From Enoplolaimus lenunculus (taxonomy: Eukaryota; Nematoda; Enoplea; Enoplida; Thoracostomopsidae): DNA of 64,000 bases. Positions 1 to 46,116 of this stretch are shown one piece after another (the stretch's first letter is position 1; every line of letters begins with the position of its first letter). The notes under the pieces were generated by a model. It was not told the DNA's origin and searched no databases. It saw only the letters and a program-made list of their open reading frames with translations. Location of the stretch: positions 1-64,000 of the forward strand of contig JASANG010000878.1 of NCBI GenBank assembly GCA_030248215.1, written 5' to 3'. The translations under genes and the position numbers were made by a program.

Positions 1-521
1 GTATACAAGCAGAAAGATTGTTCGAATATGTCCCCTCGCAAATATAAGAAGAGATAACGAAACCCTTTCAACATTGCATCGGTCACGGTTTTGTATGCAC
101 ATTAAAAGTGAACCAGTTCTTCGTACGCTCGTAAAAAACCTTTTAGCTTTCATGAGTTTTGTGCTCTCGAAATAGGATTTCCTGGTCGTGAGCATTAAAG
201 AACACAATATTTAAAATGGGATGCTGCAGCTGGAAAGATTTCAATTTTTACTCTATACATACTTTCTTGCATAAAACAATTCGCGAGATAATCCATTAAG
301 CGTGGCTGCATCAAAAGTTGCACATATCTGCTTGTGCCTATGCCCATATAGAAAGGAATGTTTGGAATTGGTATCACGAGGCTTGCAATTAAAATGCTGC
401 TAAAAACATCAGCGTAAGGGTTGTGTAAAATACTTTACTTTGACGGATGCGGTCACGCGCCACTGAACGCCTTCAAGCGCAGCCGCAAATCGCCGGATGC
501 CGCCGTTGCGCCGCTAGTGCC
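1..521. other. Intergenic or intronic, nothing recognised
   Basis: I see no open exon with convincing splice sites and no repeat shared with the rest of the window here. It could be intron or upstream flank of the channel gene whose first visible exon is at 4528. Confidence 0.5.
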
Positions 522-946
522 CCTGGAGGGGTAATAAGAGGGAGGTCCCCATTTTGAGTCCGAATCAATAGGACTCGTTGTGTAATAGTCCGTAAGCAGA
601 TAGAGTTCGTAAAAACCCTAATTAGTGTCCATAAATGTCAATTAACCCTAATTGTAGCGCATAATTAACTCCAGGACCAAATAATTTGAGTTCGAAACTT
701 TAAAGCGTAATTAAATTTTGAAAGTACATTTCTAAATGTAACCTTGCGTTATCGCTTGAGCTATTAACATAGACAGATAAACATTTAATTCAACGGGCAA
801 TTACAGTACCAATATATATCAGTAACGATGGGCGGCGAAGCGTGGGTTAAAAATAAATAACAGTCCGTAACCCAATAACAAGGGTCGAACCCTCTGGAGA
901 GAGCCAAATAAATATCAGTCCCCCCTCTTATTCGGGTCACTACAGT
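522..946 (+). mobile_element. Family G element, copy 1 (5' end degraded)
   Basis: This copy aligns along its length with copies at 22560-23008 and 55248-55686: the same run of GAGTCC/TAGAGTCC motifs, a central ATCGCTCAAGCTATTGACA-like block, ATATATATCAGTA, and the end CCCCTCTTATTCGGGTCAC-TACAGT. The matching inverted end at the left is only partly kept. It has no coding capacity; a non-autonomous DNA element is the simplest reading. Confidence 0.75.
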
Positions 947-3623
947 ACATTATTAGCGAGACATAGGCATAATACTGTTTAGTAGCATGCAACAGTTTTA
1001 AGTAAACAAATTTTTTAAGTCTTTAAAGTAGTGCAAAAGGAAAAACAGATGTTTAAAAGCAATGTTACTTGTCACGCCTTTTTAACAAACTCGAAATTAT
1101 ACACAGAGTAAAATCAAGCCGATAAATTTACGCAATGCTCTTCTGAGGTTCAACATTTTGTTTTTATGCAAACTGAAAAAGATTAGTTGTATTATTATTT
1201 CATGATAATGAATTTCTTTAAATCACTCGAAACAAACTGTGCGCAAATCTACGAAAGTGGAAAAATAAATACTGATTAGATCAGAGAATATTGCTGAACA
1301 GTACTGAACAAAATATTTTAGCGCATTCATCGATTTAAAATTTGGTCTGTTTTAGCTTTTAATAGTCACTATATCTTTCTTGTGGTTTTCGTTGCAACCT
1401 AAATATCGATTCAGACACCCCAGGTTTAGCGTATTTTTTTGCATTGCAACCGCACCATATATGACATAAAGGCTTTGAGATGAATTTAATATGTTTTAGT
1501 GTCCAGAACGCGAAGATTCCAGCCTGCACAAAAAACTAATCGCTTCACATTTTACTCTTGGTATTCTCAAAGCAAAACAAAATAATATCTAAAGTTTCAG
1601 CCAAATTTTAGTATTAGTGCCAAATTTTGGCCAGACTAAAAAGCAGATAACTGGTTTGTTTAAAACGGAACGACTGCAAAAACCCAAACGAAATCACAAA
1701 CTGTGATGAACATTTCGTTTGTGGAATATTCTCTGAAGAATAACTGATGATGGTGCAATATAGGATAAAGCTGTATTTCTTTCGGTTGGGCATTAAAAAT
1801 GAGAAATAGGATTTATAGATTTTGCTGTGCTCGTGTACAGTCGAAACCAAGTAATTACGCGATGCAAATTTGATTTGAAAATCGATATCGCAAGCGCATT
1901 TTTAAATGAAGATTTGCGCTGTTGATAGATATAGAGTGTAACAAAACAAAGGTAATCATTGCGATTTATACGTATTAGACTATTTAGTATCAATTTGTCC
2001 GTTTGGTAAACCTATATTGTATTAAAACCTGTATCGTCGTTTGCCTTGCAATTTTATGATATTGTCTACATATATCACGTGACATGATTGAAATACGAAA
2101 TTCTCTGCATGCGGCCACGACAAGGTGAGCTAATCGGTATCACGAAAATTCGTCAACCTACAACTCGTCGACCGACCATTTGTAACCCGAAATTTCATCG
2201 TCTAGACAATTCGTCGCTTCATAATTATGCTTAGGCTTGCCGTCTGCCTAGGATTACTCTAAGAATTACGCTTCCGAGTTATGCCATATAATTGTAATTT
2301 GCCCCAAAAGCCGTCGCATCGTTGCTATGAATTGGGATAACAAATTCCGACCCGGACTTGCTCGTTAGCTACTCGCGCAAGCCTGGTTTCGAAATAACAA
2401 AAATATTCCCGTCCTGCGGGAGTCCAACGAAAACAATAGCGCTATAATTTGATAAAAACAACAATCTCAGGGTCAGTACTGAAACAAAGTTTACCCCGAA
2501 ATCGTTCGGGCTTATGTCCCTTATGTAAATGGGACACCTGTAATTTATTGTGCATAAAATTAACCGATTCACACAAAACATAGGAAGTCAGCATAAACCT
2601 AGAACCTAACCGAATTGCTCCTTTTGTTTATTTAGAGCCAACTCAATTGGGTTAAAAGTGCGGTAGGGACGGGGCTAGTTGCACCGTACTCTAACCCCAA
2701 GTTAGAATTAAAACAATGTAAAATTCTCAACATATAAAACCCAAATCAACTCGGCTAATTAATTTAGAGATTTCCAACTAACCCTTACCGGGTTAACCCA
2801 TGCTGCGCTTCCGCCGCCCTACCCGATATGAGCACCTTTCCTAAACGAAATCCACAGTAATTCACACGAAATTCCTGATAATGTTGCAAACGCAAAAATG
2901 AAAACACCACTGAGTATATATTACTTGCCAAACAATACACACCATATATAACTGCTCGCAAAACTGGAAATTACACTCCCGATAATGTCACACGCACCTA
3001 TCAAAACATCTCGAAAACTATATATCTTACAAAGTCAGTACACACAGCATATAATTTCATTCGCAAACTGGAATTTCTGGACCCAAACTATATTCAGTAG
3101 AAACAAAGCACACACGCCCACGCAAAACAAAAATTTTCAAAACGCGCCCGCTCGAACCAATATATCTTATATCTAGAACAATAAGTCAGCAAAATTAAAT
3201 AATGTATTTAACATGCAAATTAGATATCATAGCCGGTGAAGTCCAGCAGTGGCTGCAACGGCCCAAAAAACCTAAACTAGGTTTGAATCAGATCTATTTT
3301 TTCAACCGCCTGTGCTCTCCCTTAGACTCCTATATCCAGAATTTGAAACCACCAAATTTTCTGCTTACGGGATACCATACCCAGGGGTCACACACTTGGA
3401 TCCCCCAGGTAAGTAATCCCGCCGGCTCCAAAAACCATATATAGGTGGTTTATGACCGGTCACGCAATAATTTAGCGTCCCCCGGGTGTTCTGAGAAATA
3501 TGTCAAGCTTTAGCGATTCACGGATCCAGTGGTATCCCTACAATTGTATGCGAATATCATAGATATATTCGGAATACTCAACATACCTTAGGTAAACGTG
3601 ACATGATTTAAATATTTTAATTA
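947..3623. other. AT-rich non-coding stretch with old repeat debris
   Basis: No supported exon. At about 2090-2215 there is a patch rich in CGTCG/CGACGA words (ACAACTCGTCGACCGACC) related to patches at 23105-23425 and 24505-24715. The rest shows only short open frames without coding features. A first exon of the channel gene, including its first membrane segment, could be hidden here but I cannot support one. Confidence 0.5.
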
Positions 3624-3875
3624 CACTGTAAATTCCAATGAGTTGATTAATCAATTCAACTAGCGAGTTGGTTATTTGTGAATTAATATCAGTAAACATT
3701 AACTCACTCTGAGTTGAGTTGATTCCCAATCTGAATTGAGTTAACTCTGGGTGAGATGATTAATTATTTCAGATTGAATTGAATCAACTCAAAATTCTGA
3801 GTTCTGACAGTCCTAACTTAGACTGAGTGATTTAACTCATTCTGAATTAAAATCAACTTACTGAAATTTACAGTG
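3624..3875. mobile_element. Family C palindromic MITE, copy 1, TA duplication
   Basis: Starts CACTGTAAATTCCAATGAG and ends CTGAAATTTACAGTG, an inverted pair, with TA on both sides (3622-3623 and 3876-3877). The interior is built of AACTCA/TGAGTT words in both orientations. The TA duplication and small size fit a Tc1/mariner-type MITE. Confidence 0.85.
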
Positions 3876-4102
3876 TATGGCTTTTACCTTTGAATGATAT
3901 TGCGTCCGGATACGAATACACCCGGCGCGTATTTTGTGGTTTACAGCACATTATTTGTGCCTCTTTCATCGAATCAACATGCGACAAACTATGACCCGCA
4001 CGGTCTCAGTTTAATGTGAATCCCGGATAAAGTCTCGAGAAGCTTAAATCCGCATTTCAAAATAAATCCACTCTGGGGCCAGTGCTCACTGAAGGGATCG
4101 CC

Positions 4103-4493
4103 AAACGGGTTTCAACCGGAACTAGATTTTGCCTGAAGCGGAATCGGAATTAAGCATTAGAAATTCTATTACAAAGTTAAAAGTGTATGAGTTTTCACTT
4201 TTGTTGCAGTATGCCTGTTTCCGTTACTGTTCACTGTTTCAGCAAAAATTGTTTATATAGCTGACGGAATACGCGTAATAACTCGAAATATTTACTAAGA
4301 AAAAACCAACAGAATAATTGCAAATGAACGAAACAAAACGAAACAAGCAAAATATAAGTCGAATCACTTTTAAACGTCTTGACCGAAAAATCAGAATTTC
4401 GGCACCGGAACAGCAGTCAGCCGGAACCGGAACCGGAAGTCAAATTTGCCGGAATTTTAGCCTGAATCGGAATTCCGATGGTACCCTGACTGT
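4103..4493. mobile_element. Degenerate family F (hAT-like) element
   Basis: A diverged relative of the CAGGGT...ACCCTG elements. It opens with GGGTTTCAACCGGAAC and closes with GGAATTCCGATGGTACCCTG, with GGAACCGGAACCGG words near the right end. It ends 34 bases before the first visible exon of the channel gene. Confidence 0.5.
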
Positions 4494-4527
4494 ATCGCAA
4501 GTACTTTACTGCTTTGTTAACTTATAG

Positions 4528-26643
<22,116 letters not shown>

Positions 26644-26679
26644 CTGGTTTAATTAACAAATTGTTTTATGACATAATTT

Positions 26680-26824
26680 GGCCAGTGTTACTTTAAGGGG
26701 TGTAACAGTAGATTAAGCGTATTCCTAAGCCTCAGCCTAAACAAATACATGAAATCTAGAATCTATACCTACTCTTTTATAGACTCACCAGAAATCTGGG
26801 ACCTACTAGAAGTAACATAGGCCC
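26680..26824. mobile_element. Family B MITE, copy 1
   Basis: GGCCAGTGTTACTTTAAGGG at the left and AGAAGTAACATAGGCC at the right, with GTAACAGTAGATTAAGCG and ACTCTTTTATAGACTCACC subterminal blocks. It lies 36 bases after the channel stop codon, probably in the 3' UTR. Confidence 0.8.
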
Positions 26825-26922
26825 ATGATTGGAACACTTTGTCCTTGTGGCATTCAAATCAAATTGTGCTTTTGCGATTTTTTTTATTTATTTTAAAATT
26901 TTCACACTTTTAACAAGATGTA

Positions 26923-27200
26923 AGCTTTATTCACGCGTGCAAGATTTTGCTGCGAGAATTTGCAGCTGCAACTGGCACTTGCAAATTTCGTGCAAAATCC
27001 CGGTCGAAAAACTTGCAGCTGCAACTAATTCATTAAAAATCATAGCTTAGAATTTAGTTCACATATGCGAATAACCATCCAAGTTCACTGAATTTATTGC
27101 AACCGTTTTCTCATTGACTGATGAAAAAATGCAAGTTCTGTGTGCAATTTGCAGCTGAAAGTTCTCGCAACAAAAACTTGCACGTTTGTAATACGGTTTT
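26923..27200. mobile_element. Family I element, copy 3
   Basis: CTTTATTCACGCGTGCAAG and CTTGCACGTTTGTAATACGG are inverted ends with GCAGCTGCAA-rich halves. Confidence 0.75.
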
Positions 27201-27417
27201 AAAAATTCGGGAGTATTCCGTGCATTTGCAACGCCATGCTCAAATAACGACGTTTTAAAGTTAAAATTTAGGATATTTCTTATCTGACTATAAACTTCAC
27301 AGACTACGTTTAAATTCCGGATATCCGGTGACCGCTGACAGAATATCAGCAAGTTTGCTGCTGAGAATTTTCACATTGCATACACAAATTAAACTAAACC
27401 ATGCATTATCGTAAATT

Positions 27418-27522
27418 GCAGGGTACCACCGGAGGTCAGCCTCCGGCTACGGCGGATCATTGGCCTCCGGCTCCGGCCCCGGCTTTGGTAGAATTTTTGC
27501 CGGAGGTTCCGGCAATTATTAC
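27418..27522. mobile_element. Family F fragment (left end)
   Basis: CAGGGTACCACCGGAGGTC followed by GCCGGAGGTTCCGGCAATTA; the rest of the element is missing. Confidence 0.65.
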
Positions 27523-27885
27523 AATATTAATTTTGTCATATACAGACGCCCAATAAACAATTTGACTTCCGTCATACCAGGTAATACTGTTGCAAGATTT
27601 AGTGCCGTTCAAAGCGCCCCCCTGAACCTTTAGTTAGGCGGGGGTAAGGATATCCAGGCTCGAAAATTTTTTGCTAGATTCACTGCATTTTCAATCCCGT
27701 GCCCCCTACATGGTTAATTTTCTTGGTCAAGCGCTGAGGGGCTTTTAAATTTAACCGAAAATTGCGATCAAACAAACTGAAATTACGGATCGGGCATGGC
27801 TTCCTAACGGTTTCAAAAGCACCGACTCTATGGACCATTGAACCAGTTGCGGTAAGATTTGAAGACGTTCGGTTGAGAATAATTA

Positions 27886-27955
27886 GCAAACATTTTGCGT
27901 AAAATCTGCAGTTTGTTTCTGCAAACATTTTGCGTAAAATCTGCAGTTTGTTTCT
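27886..27955. repeat. 35-bp tandem duplication
   Basis: Two exact copies of a 35-base unit beginning GCAAACATTTTGCGTAAAAT. A second small tandem (unit GTTATTTGATAATTG-A/C-AGGG) follows at about 28016-28067. Confidence 0.85.
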
Positions 27956-28286
27956 ATAATGTTATTCTGAGTTTATTTACTGCTGAAAAATATTTTATTT
28001 TATTTTGCACTTTATTGTTATTTGATAATTGAAGGGATTTGGGTTATTTGATAATTGCAGGGATTTGCCTTGTTTGTGCGTGGCGCATAGCAATATTAAC
28101 GTCAGGATAGCGAAAATCCAGGTAACTCCCTCGAATTCTTATAGGACCTGTTTATTTTTCTGACGACTCAAAATAATTATTTCGATATCAAACACCTTCA
28201 TTTTGTATACATTTTTTTGAGTGCCAATGAATGACCTTCAAGAGTAGTGCGAGCTGCGTTACCGATCATGTATGCATACATATTTT

Positions 28287-28440
28287 GGCCAATTTAAAGA
28301 ACAGGGGCGGAACAGTAGTATAAGCATATTCCTACGCCTAAGCCAAAGCCTAAGGCCAAGCAAAAAATTCGTCTAAACCTTAAACTTACTCTATTCTAGT
28401 CTTACAGAAAAGCGTTCCGCCGATGATATTTACATGGGCT
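28287..28440. mobile_element. Family A MITE with perfect 8-bp duplication
   Basis: GGCCAATTTAAAGAACAGGG to GATATTTACATGGGCT, flanked by CATATTTT at 28279-28286 and 28441-28448. This fixes the family's duplication length at 8. Confidence 0.88.
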
Positions 28441-28587
28441 CATATTTTGCACGTTTCTATACCTATAACTATTTTTTGATTTTGTTCATCTGTCATTTGT
28501 GACGCAAATTGGCCTCGGCGAATGCACTCGTTCTGAACCAGAACAAGTACCTACTTATCGTCGTTGTGTGGCATCTATTCGCTAATT

Positions 28588-28843
28588 GGCTCATGTATAG
28601 AACAGGGCCGAATCGTATTCCGGAAGGGCTGTAATAGATAGAGTCAGTTTAAGCTTTAGACTATTTTTTGCTTAGGCTTAGGCTTAGGCTTAGGTTTAGG
28701 CTTAGTCTTAGGCTTAAGGCTTTAGACTTAGGCTTAGGCTTACGGGTAGGCTCATCCTTGCGCGTAAGCTTAGGCTTAGGCTTATGCTTATGCTTAGGAA
28801 TATGCTTATACTACTGTTCCGGACCTGTTCTATACATGGCCCT
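28588..28843. mobile_element. Family A MITE with longer TTAGGC array
   Basis: GGCTCATGTATAGAACAGGG to CCTGTTCTATACATGGCCC, about 20 TTAGGC-like hexamers between. The open frame through it is a repeat artefact. Confidence 0.85.
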
Positions 28844-29177
28844 GCCAATTGGTCACGGTTGTCTTATAACACGTCGAATTTACGGTTTAAAACGTTGCTT
28901 GCATTGTACAAATAAATACTTCTCGAGTTATCATCAACCTTTTATTCAGTTACGACTCGATCAGCGAACAAAACCCCTCTTTCGCTTGAACATTAGTTAC
29001 CATGTAGGCTGTGTTTAGTGTGAGCTATGCATGTGCGTCTGAAATGATTTTAGGTACACATCTTCTGTAGATTTTCTGGTTGTTAGCCTATTATTAAATA
29101 GAACACATTTGTAGCCTAAAAAGATAACAATACAATAATTATATTTTGAAGCCAACAGCGATAAATTGGTTTGAGAG

Positions 29178-29448
29178 TTAACCCTTTCTAACATGAATAT
29201 TTTCTATTTCCCCGGAGACCCCCTTTTATGCTAGGATTCGAACTCCGGTGACTGGAGTGGGAGGCGTATACCATCACCACTCAGCTATAGGAGCTTGACG
29301 CTCGAGCCCGAGGGGGCTCTCACGTCTTGTGGTGATTTAGTACTACGTATACGTGTTGCAATTGTTAAACACGGTGCGATATATACTATTTAACGTATAT
29401 ACACTGCGCTTAGTTGCCTATAGGCAACTCAATGTGAGAAGGGGTTAA
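29178..29448 (-). mobile_element. Family J element, near-complete, reverse orientation
   Basis: TTAACCCTTTCTAACATG to AATGTGAGAAGGGGTTAA. The B box GGATTCGAACTCCGG and A box ATCACCACTCAGCTATA are on the minus strand. Confidence 0.82.
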
Positions 29449-29634
29449 GCGCAACGATTTTGATACGTTGAAATCATGGTCACTTATGTGTCTATTTTGC
29501 AATTTATTGCTAAAACTGCACGTTTGTATTCGGTATTCGTTTATGACACATGATGCATTGTTTTCATTTTTAATAATAAAATGTAATCCCAAACCGGCTA
29601 AAATTTTTTTGGTGTTTCATATAACGATGAACTT

Positions 29635-29782
29635 AGGGTTGCGCTATAGTTGACGTATGGAGCCATCCGTCACCCGTACGGCGCCGTCCGTCACCATGCG
29701 GTATCGTACGCAAACGACGGCGTGGGACGGCGCAGTGTGGGCGACGGACGGCGACGTACGTCAACAAAACTATAGCGCAACC
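29635..29782. mobile_element. Family E MITE, short copy
   Basis: AGGGTTGCGCTATAGTTGAC to AACTATAGCGCAACC, with GTCACCCGTACGGCGCCGTC inside. Confidence 0.8.
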
Positions 29783-30129
29783 ATTACTGGAGTTGTTCAG
29801 GATCTCCAAATATACATTTTGTTGCGAGAAATTTTTGCAAATTGTGAAAATTTTTCGCATTTTTATAAAAAGTTGCGTCTAAATCTCTATTTGTTTGTTG
29901 TTTTAGTGTAATTTTAAAGCATTAATTGTCAGAATGTTTTAAAATAACGATTAATACACATTGTCAACAATTAATAAACTATTATTAAAATTAGCAAATT
30001 TAACATTATTTTAACCAACAGACGATAATTGCCATTAAACAGCAGTGTGCAACTGGACACATTCTGTGTAGAAAACAATGTACCCGGCATGCGTTGCATT
30101 TTTGCTCTACCTAATTTATTTAGAGGGTG

Positions 30130-30320
30130 CTACAACCGGTGCGAACCATGACACTTTATGTATGCGGCGTCAAACATGATCCCGTTATAGGTTAATTTAA
30201 CACTATTCATGTAACAGCGACCCCTCTGTAAACAATTCGGGGTCGATCAAAAACGCAACATCCGGTGTTACTTTTTGTACCATGCGGAACCCCAAGAGTT
30301 GTACACTCTTGTATATCATG
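30130..30320. repeat. Dispersed repeat shared with 17640-17860
   Basis: Shared blocks CGAACCATGACACT, GATCAAAAACGCAAC and TTTTGTACCATGCGGAACC in the same order and orientation. Confidence 0.6.
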
Positions 30321-30947
30321 CACTCTTGTTTTAACCAAATTTTGCTTCGTCTCCGGCTTCAAGTCAAGGCTGCAGTAAAATTTGTTGACCACCGGTTTTG
30401 GTATTTTTCATCATCAACAGCACAATGGTACAAGCATATGGCGAGAAAAACAAATTGTATAATACAACCAATGCAATGTTTATGAGCCCAAATTTTGAAA
30501 ACCCTTCGGTTCCACTCCAAGTGATTAATTACAACATTTCATTTTCGGTGTTTTTGCTTTACTGCGGGTGTTTTAAACGTCAAAAGCATTTTTTTCTGAA
30601 CAACTCCTTGCACTCTGTTAAACAAAGCAACCCCCCCCCTTTGCCATTTTGAAAACTGGAATTATACATTTTGTTATGTTTTATGTTCTTATATTATCCA
30701 CGTTACGAGAGTTTTTTTGGCGAATATTTTGACAGCAAACACTTATTATTTTTCAAGCAAGATTGTAGAAATGTATTATTTTCACAAGAATGCAAGTTGC
30801 GAACACAAAGCTTTGATTAGAAATGTAAATTTCAGGGTAACTAAAGTCAAAGTGTAGAAAATTTGAGCCTAAGCCTAAACCTAAAGCCTAATCGACACCT
30901 TAGATCGATTACTTTTTTCGGGATCGCTCTTACATGTTGGCGACGTA

Positions 30948-31157
30948 CACTGCAAAAAACAGTGAGTCAAATTGACTCTCTCCGAAATAGGCTCTACGGG
31001 ACTAGACAAACTGAGTCAAAATTTGACTACACTCGAGTCAAACGTGTGACTTAGTGAGTCGAGCTTGACTCTGGTGGAGTCGAATTTGACTCAGTTTGTG
31101 TAGTTCCGTTGAGCCTATTTCGGAGAGACTCAATTTGACTCACCATTTTTTGCAGTG
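30948..31157. mobile_element. Family D MITE, copy 4
   Basis: CACTGCAAAAAACAGTGAG to ACCATTTTTTGCAGTG with TA on both sides (30946-30947, 31158-31159). Almost a perfect palindrome of GAGTCAAATTGACTC words. Confidence 0.88.
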
Positions 31158-31473
31158 TACGCCGAGTTTTAAGATCATTTAATAATTTATACTCAGGAGA
31201 TGCAATTTGAATACAACGATGCTGATAAAGTTTAGTTCCGCAGACAGATGCTGTTTCGAACTGGCTTATATTAGTAAACAAGAATGAGCCAATTGGCGGT
31301 TGATAGACTAAAACGTTTTTCTTGTCTCATATCCTCAAATGTGTATAGCAACGATCATTAGTCAATAATAGGTTTTCAAACTCACTCGTTGTTCAAACTC
31401 AAAATTGGTACAGGAGCAGAGAAAATCATATGCAAAAAGTGTGCGGAATTTTGAGTCTCATCATTCACTGGTT

Positions 31474-31673
31474 CGGCCAATGTAAATAACAGGGGCGTGA
31501 CAATATTATAAGCCCAAGCCTAAGCTTAAGCGTAACAATGAGTTTATTCCTAAGCCTAAGCCTAAGCGTAACAATTAGTTTATTCCTAAGCGTAAACCTA
31601 AGCCAAGCAAAAAAATGAGTCTAAAGCTTAAGCTTACTCTATTTTCAGTCCCACAGAAATCTTTACATGGGCC
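31474..31673. mobile_element. Family A MITE, copy
   Basis: GGCCAATGTAAATAACAGGG to AAATCTTTACATGGGCC; the block AAGCGTAACAATGAGTTTAT is repeated inside with AAGCCT hexamers. Confidence 0.78.
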
Positions 31674-31975
31674 ATTGAGTTCGAAAGTTACAACATTTAT
31701 CACCAACTGGTAATAGGTGCTACACACATTTGTAAAATTTGATTGTTTTTTTGAGTTTCGAATTGATCCGCTCCATTTTCAGTAAAATTAATATTTATTT
31801 TTTCGCTACGAAGTATAACATAATGAGTATTTTGAGACGACAAATAGCATAGCTTTTGGCGGGGCTGGCGAGCTAAGCTAGCGAAGAGCCAAATATGCGT
31901 GAATAACGCAATGTTTAACCTCAACTGCGCCAAAGGCGCAAAATTGTTTTAAATCGCATGGCAAATAATTTTGGG

Positions 31976-32394
31976 GGTCCATGTACAGAACAGGGCCGAT
32001 CAAATTCCGAAGGAGCTGTAACAGAGTTAGTATAAGCTTTAAATTAAATTGTTTGCTTAGGCTTAGGCTTAGGCTTTAACCCTTTCTCATATGAATATTT
32101 TCTATTTCCCCTGAGACCTACTTTTATGCTAGGATTCGAACTCCAGTGACTTATACCATCACCACTCAGCTATAGGAGCTTGACGCTCGAGCCCGAGGGG
32201 GCTCTTACGTCTTGTGGTGATTTAGTACTATGTATACGCGTTGCAATTGTTAACCACGGTGCGATATATACTATTTAACGTATATACACTGCGCTGAGTT
32301 GCCTATAGGCAACTCAATGTGAGAAAGGGTTAAGCTTAGGCTTAGGCTTAGGAATATGTTTACTACTGTTCCGGCCCTATTCTATACATGGGCC
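31976..32394. mobile_element. Family A MITE interrupted by a family J element
   Basis: TCCATGTACAGAACAGGG to CCCTATTCTATACATGGGCC. The TTAGGC array is split by a TTAA-flanked element at 32076-32333, so family J was active after this copy landed. Confidence 0.85.
32076..32333 (-). mobile_element. Family J element nested in a family A element
   Basis: TTAACCCTTTCTCATATG to AATGTGAGAAAGGGTTAA. The two TTAA copies are the duplicated target; the anticodon-arm part of the tRNA-like core is shortened relative to 18126-18396. Confidence 0.85.
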
Positions 32395-32792
32395 ATTTTG
32401 GCTGTGGTACCAAAGTTTCCGCTTCGACCAGGCCAGTAGACAGAACGAGAGCGTAGCCTAGGGACTGTTAGCTGCCATTTATGCTTTTCTATTCTGAAAT
32501 ATTTTAAGAACATGAATATTAAGCCTGCCAAAAACATCAAAGCTACGTTAAACGGTTTTCTCGTTTCAAACAGCAGGCAAACATTAAAAATAAATTGCTT
32601 GTTCCACAAAACGCTACTAAGTACACGCTTTTTAGTGATTATCTAAATTCTATTTCAGCTTTCAATATAAACGTTTTTGTGAACGCTAAATGCGTTGTGT
32701 ATATTTGACACAATTGTGTTTAATAGCAATTGATTTTGCTAATCAAGTCGCACTTTTCGTTTATTAATGCAGATTCATTTTGTATCGCTAAA

Positions 32793-45267
<12,475 letters not shown>

Positions 45268-46116
45268 ACAAATAACGTGCGAATGGTACGTTTGGAGACG
45301 TCCCAAGCTAACAATAATACGTTTGGTGTCGTCCCAAGCTAACGTACCATCGCTACGTTTGGAGACGTCCCAAGCTATTCTGATCATCCATTAGCAATAC
45401 ACTTTGAACCCCTATGTCAACTCAGGATTTCGTTTTATTCTGAAGATCGGGATTAGTAATAGGCATACAGAGAGACCCGTAGCCAAGAAGGGCCAGGATG
45501 GGCTCAGCCTCCCTGGAAAAACTGCACCCACCCTAGAATATTGTTAACCTTGCTTGTTAGATCAACAAAAACCCTTGTATGCCTCTCTTAAAACATTTTT
45601 AACCCCTCCTCAATAAGGTGAGCTGGCTACGGCCCTGCTTAGAAATATGCTATAAAGATTGTGACTCTCCTAGAACTACCATTGACTGTGTAGACTGTAT
45701 ATTGTAGGTTGACCTATTCTACGAATACCTTTGCATGGCAGTTTAAGAATAGGCTTAAGCGTTAATCATAAGCTTTAAATATTTGTAAGCTCACACCTTG
45801 CCCTGGCTTAAGCTAAATTCGTGGGACAGTTTAAGGCTAAGGATGTTTCTCTAAGCCGTCTAGCACTTATCTACCAGTTGGTGATAGCTTTCGAACCAGC
45901 GAATAGTAAGGTTCAAATTTCAGCACATTCTTCTTATTTTATTGGCTCACCATTTTTGCACCAATTTTGACATCCGCATTTGCAGGAATATGTCACGTTT
46001 AAAAATCTATTGCTAACTGATGATAGGTGCTATACGAATAGCAGAATAGTGGTCCAGGTTTAAGCTTAGCACACGATTGCTGATATCTGAATTTGCATCC
46101 AGGTGTAACCAGACTT
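45268..46116. repeat. Downstream flank with a triplicated GACGTCCCAAGC motif
   Basis: Directly after the stop, ACGTTTGGAGACGTCCCAAG occurs at 45287-45310, with a variant at 45318-45341 and again at 45355-45377; another relative is at about 48160. Family K debris covers 45470-45640. No gene seen. Confidence 0.6.
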
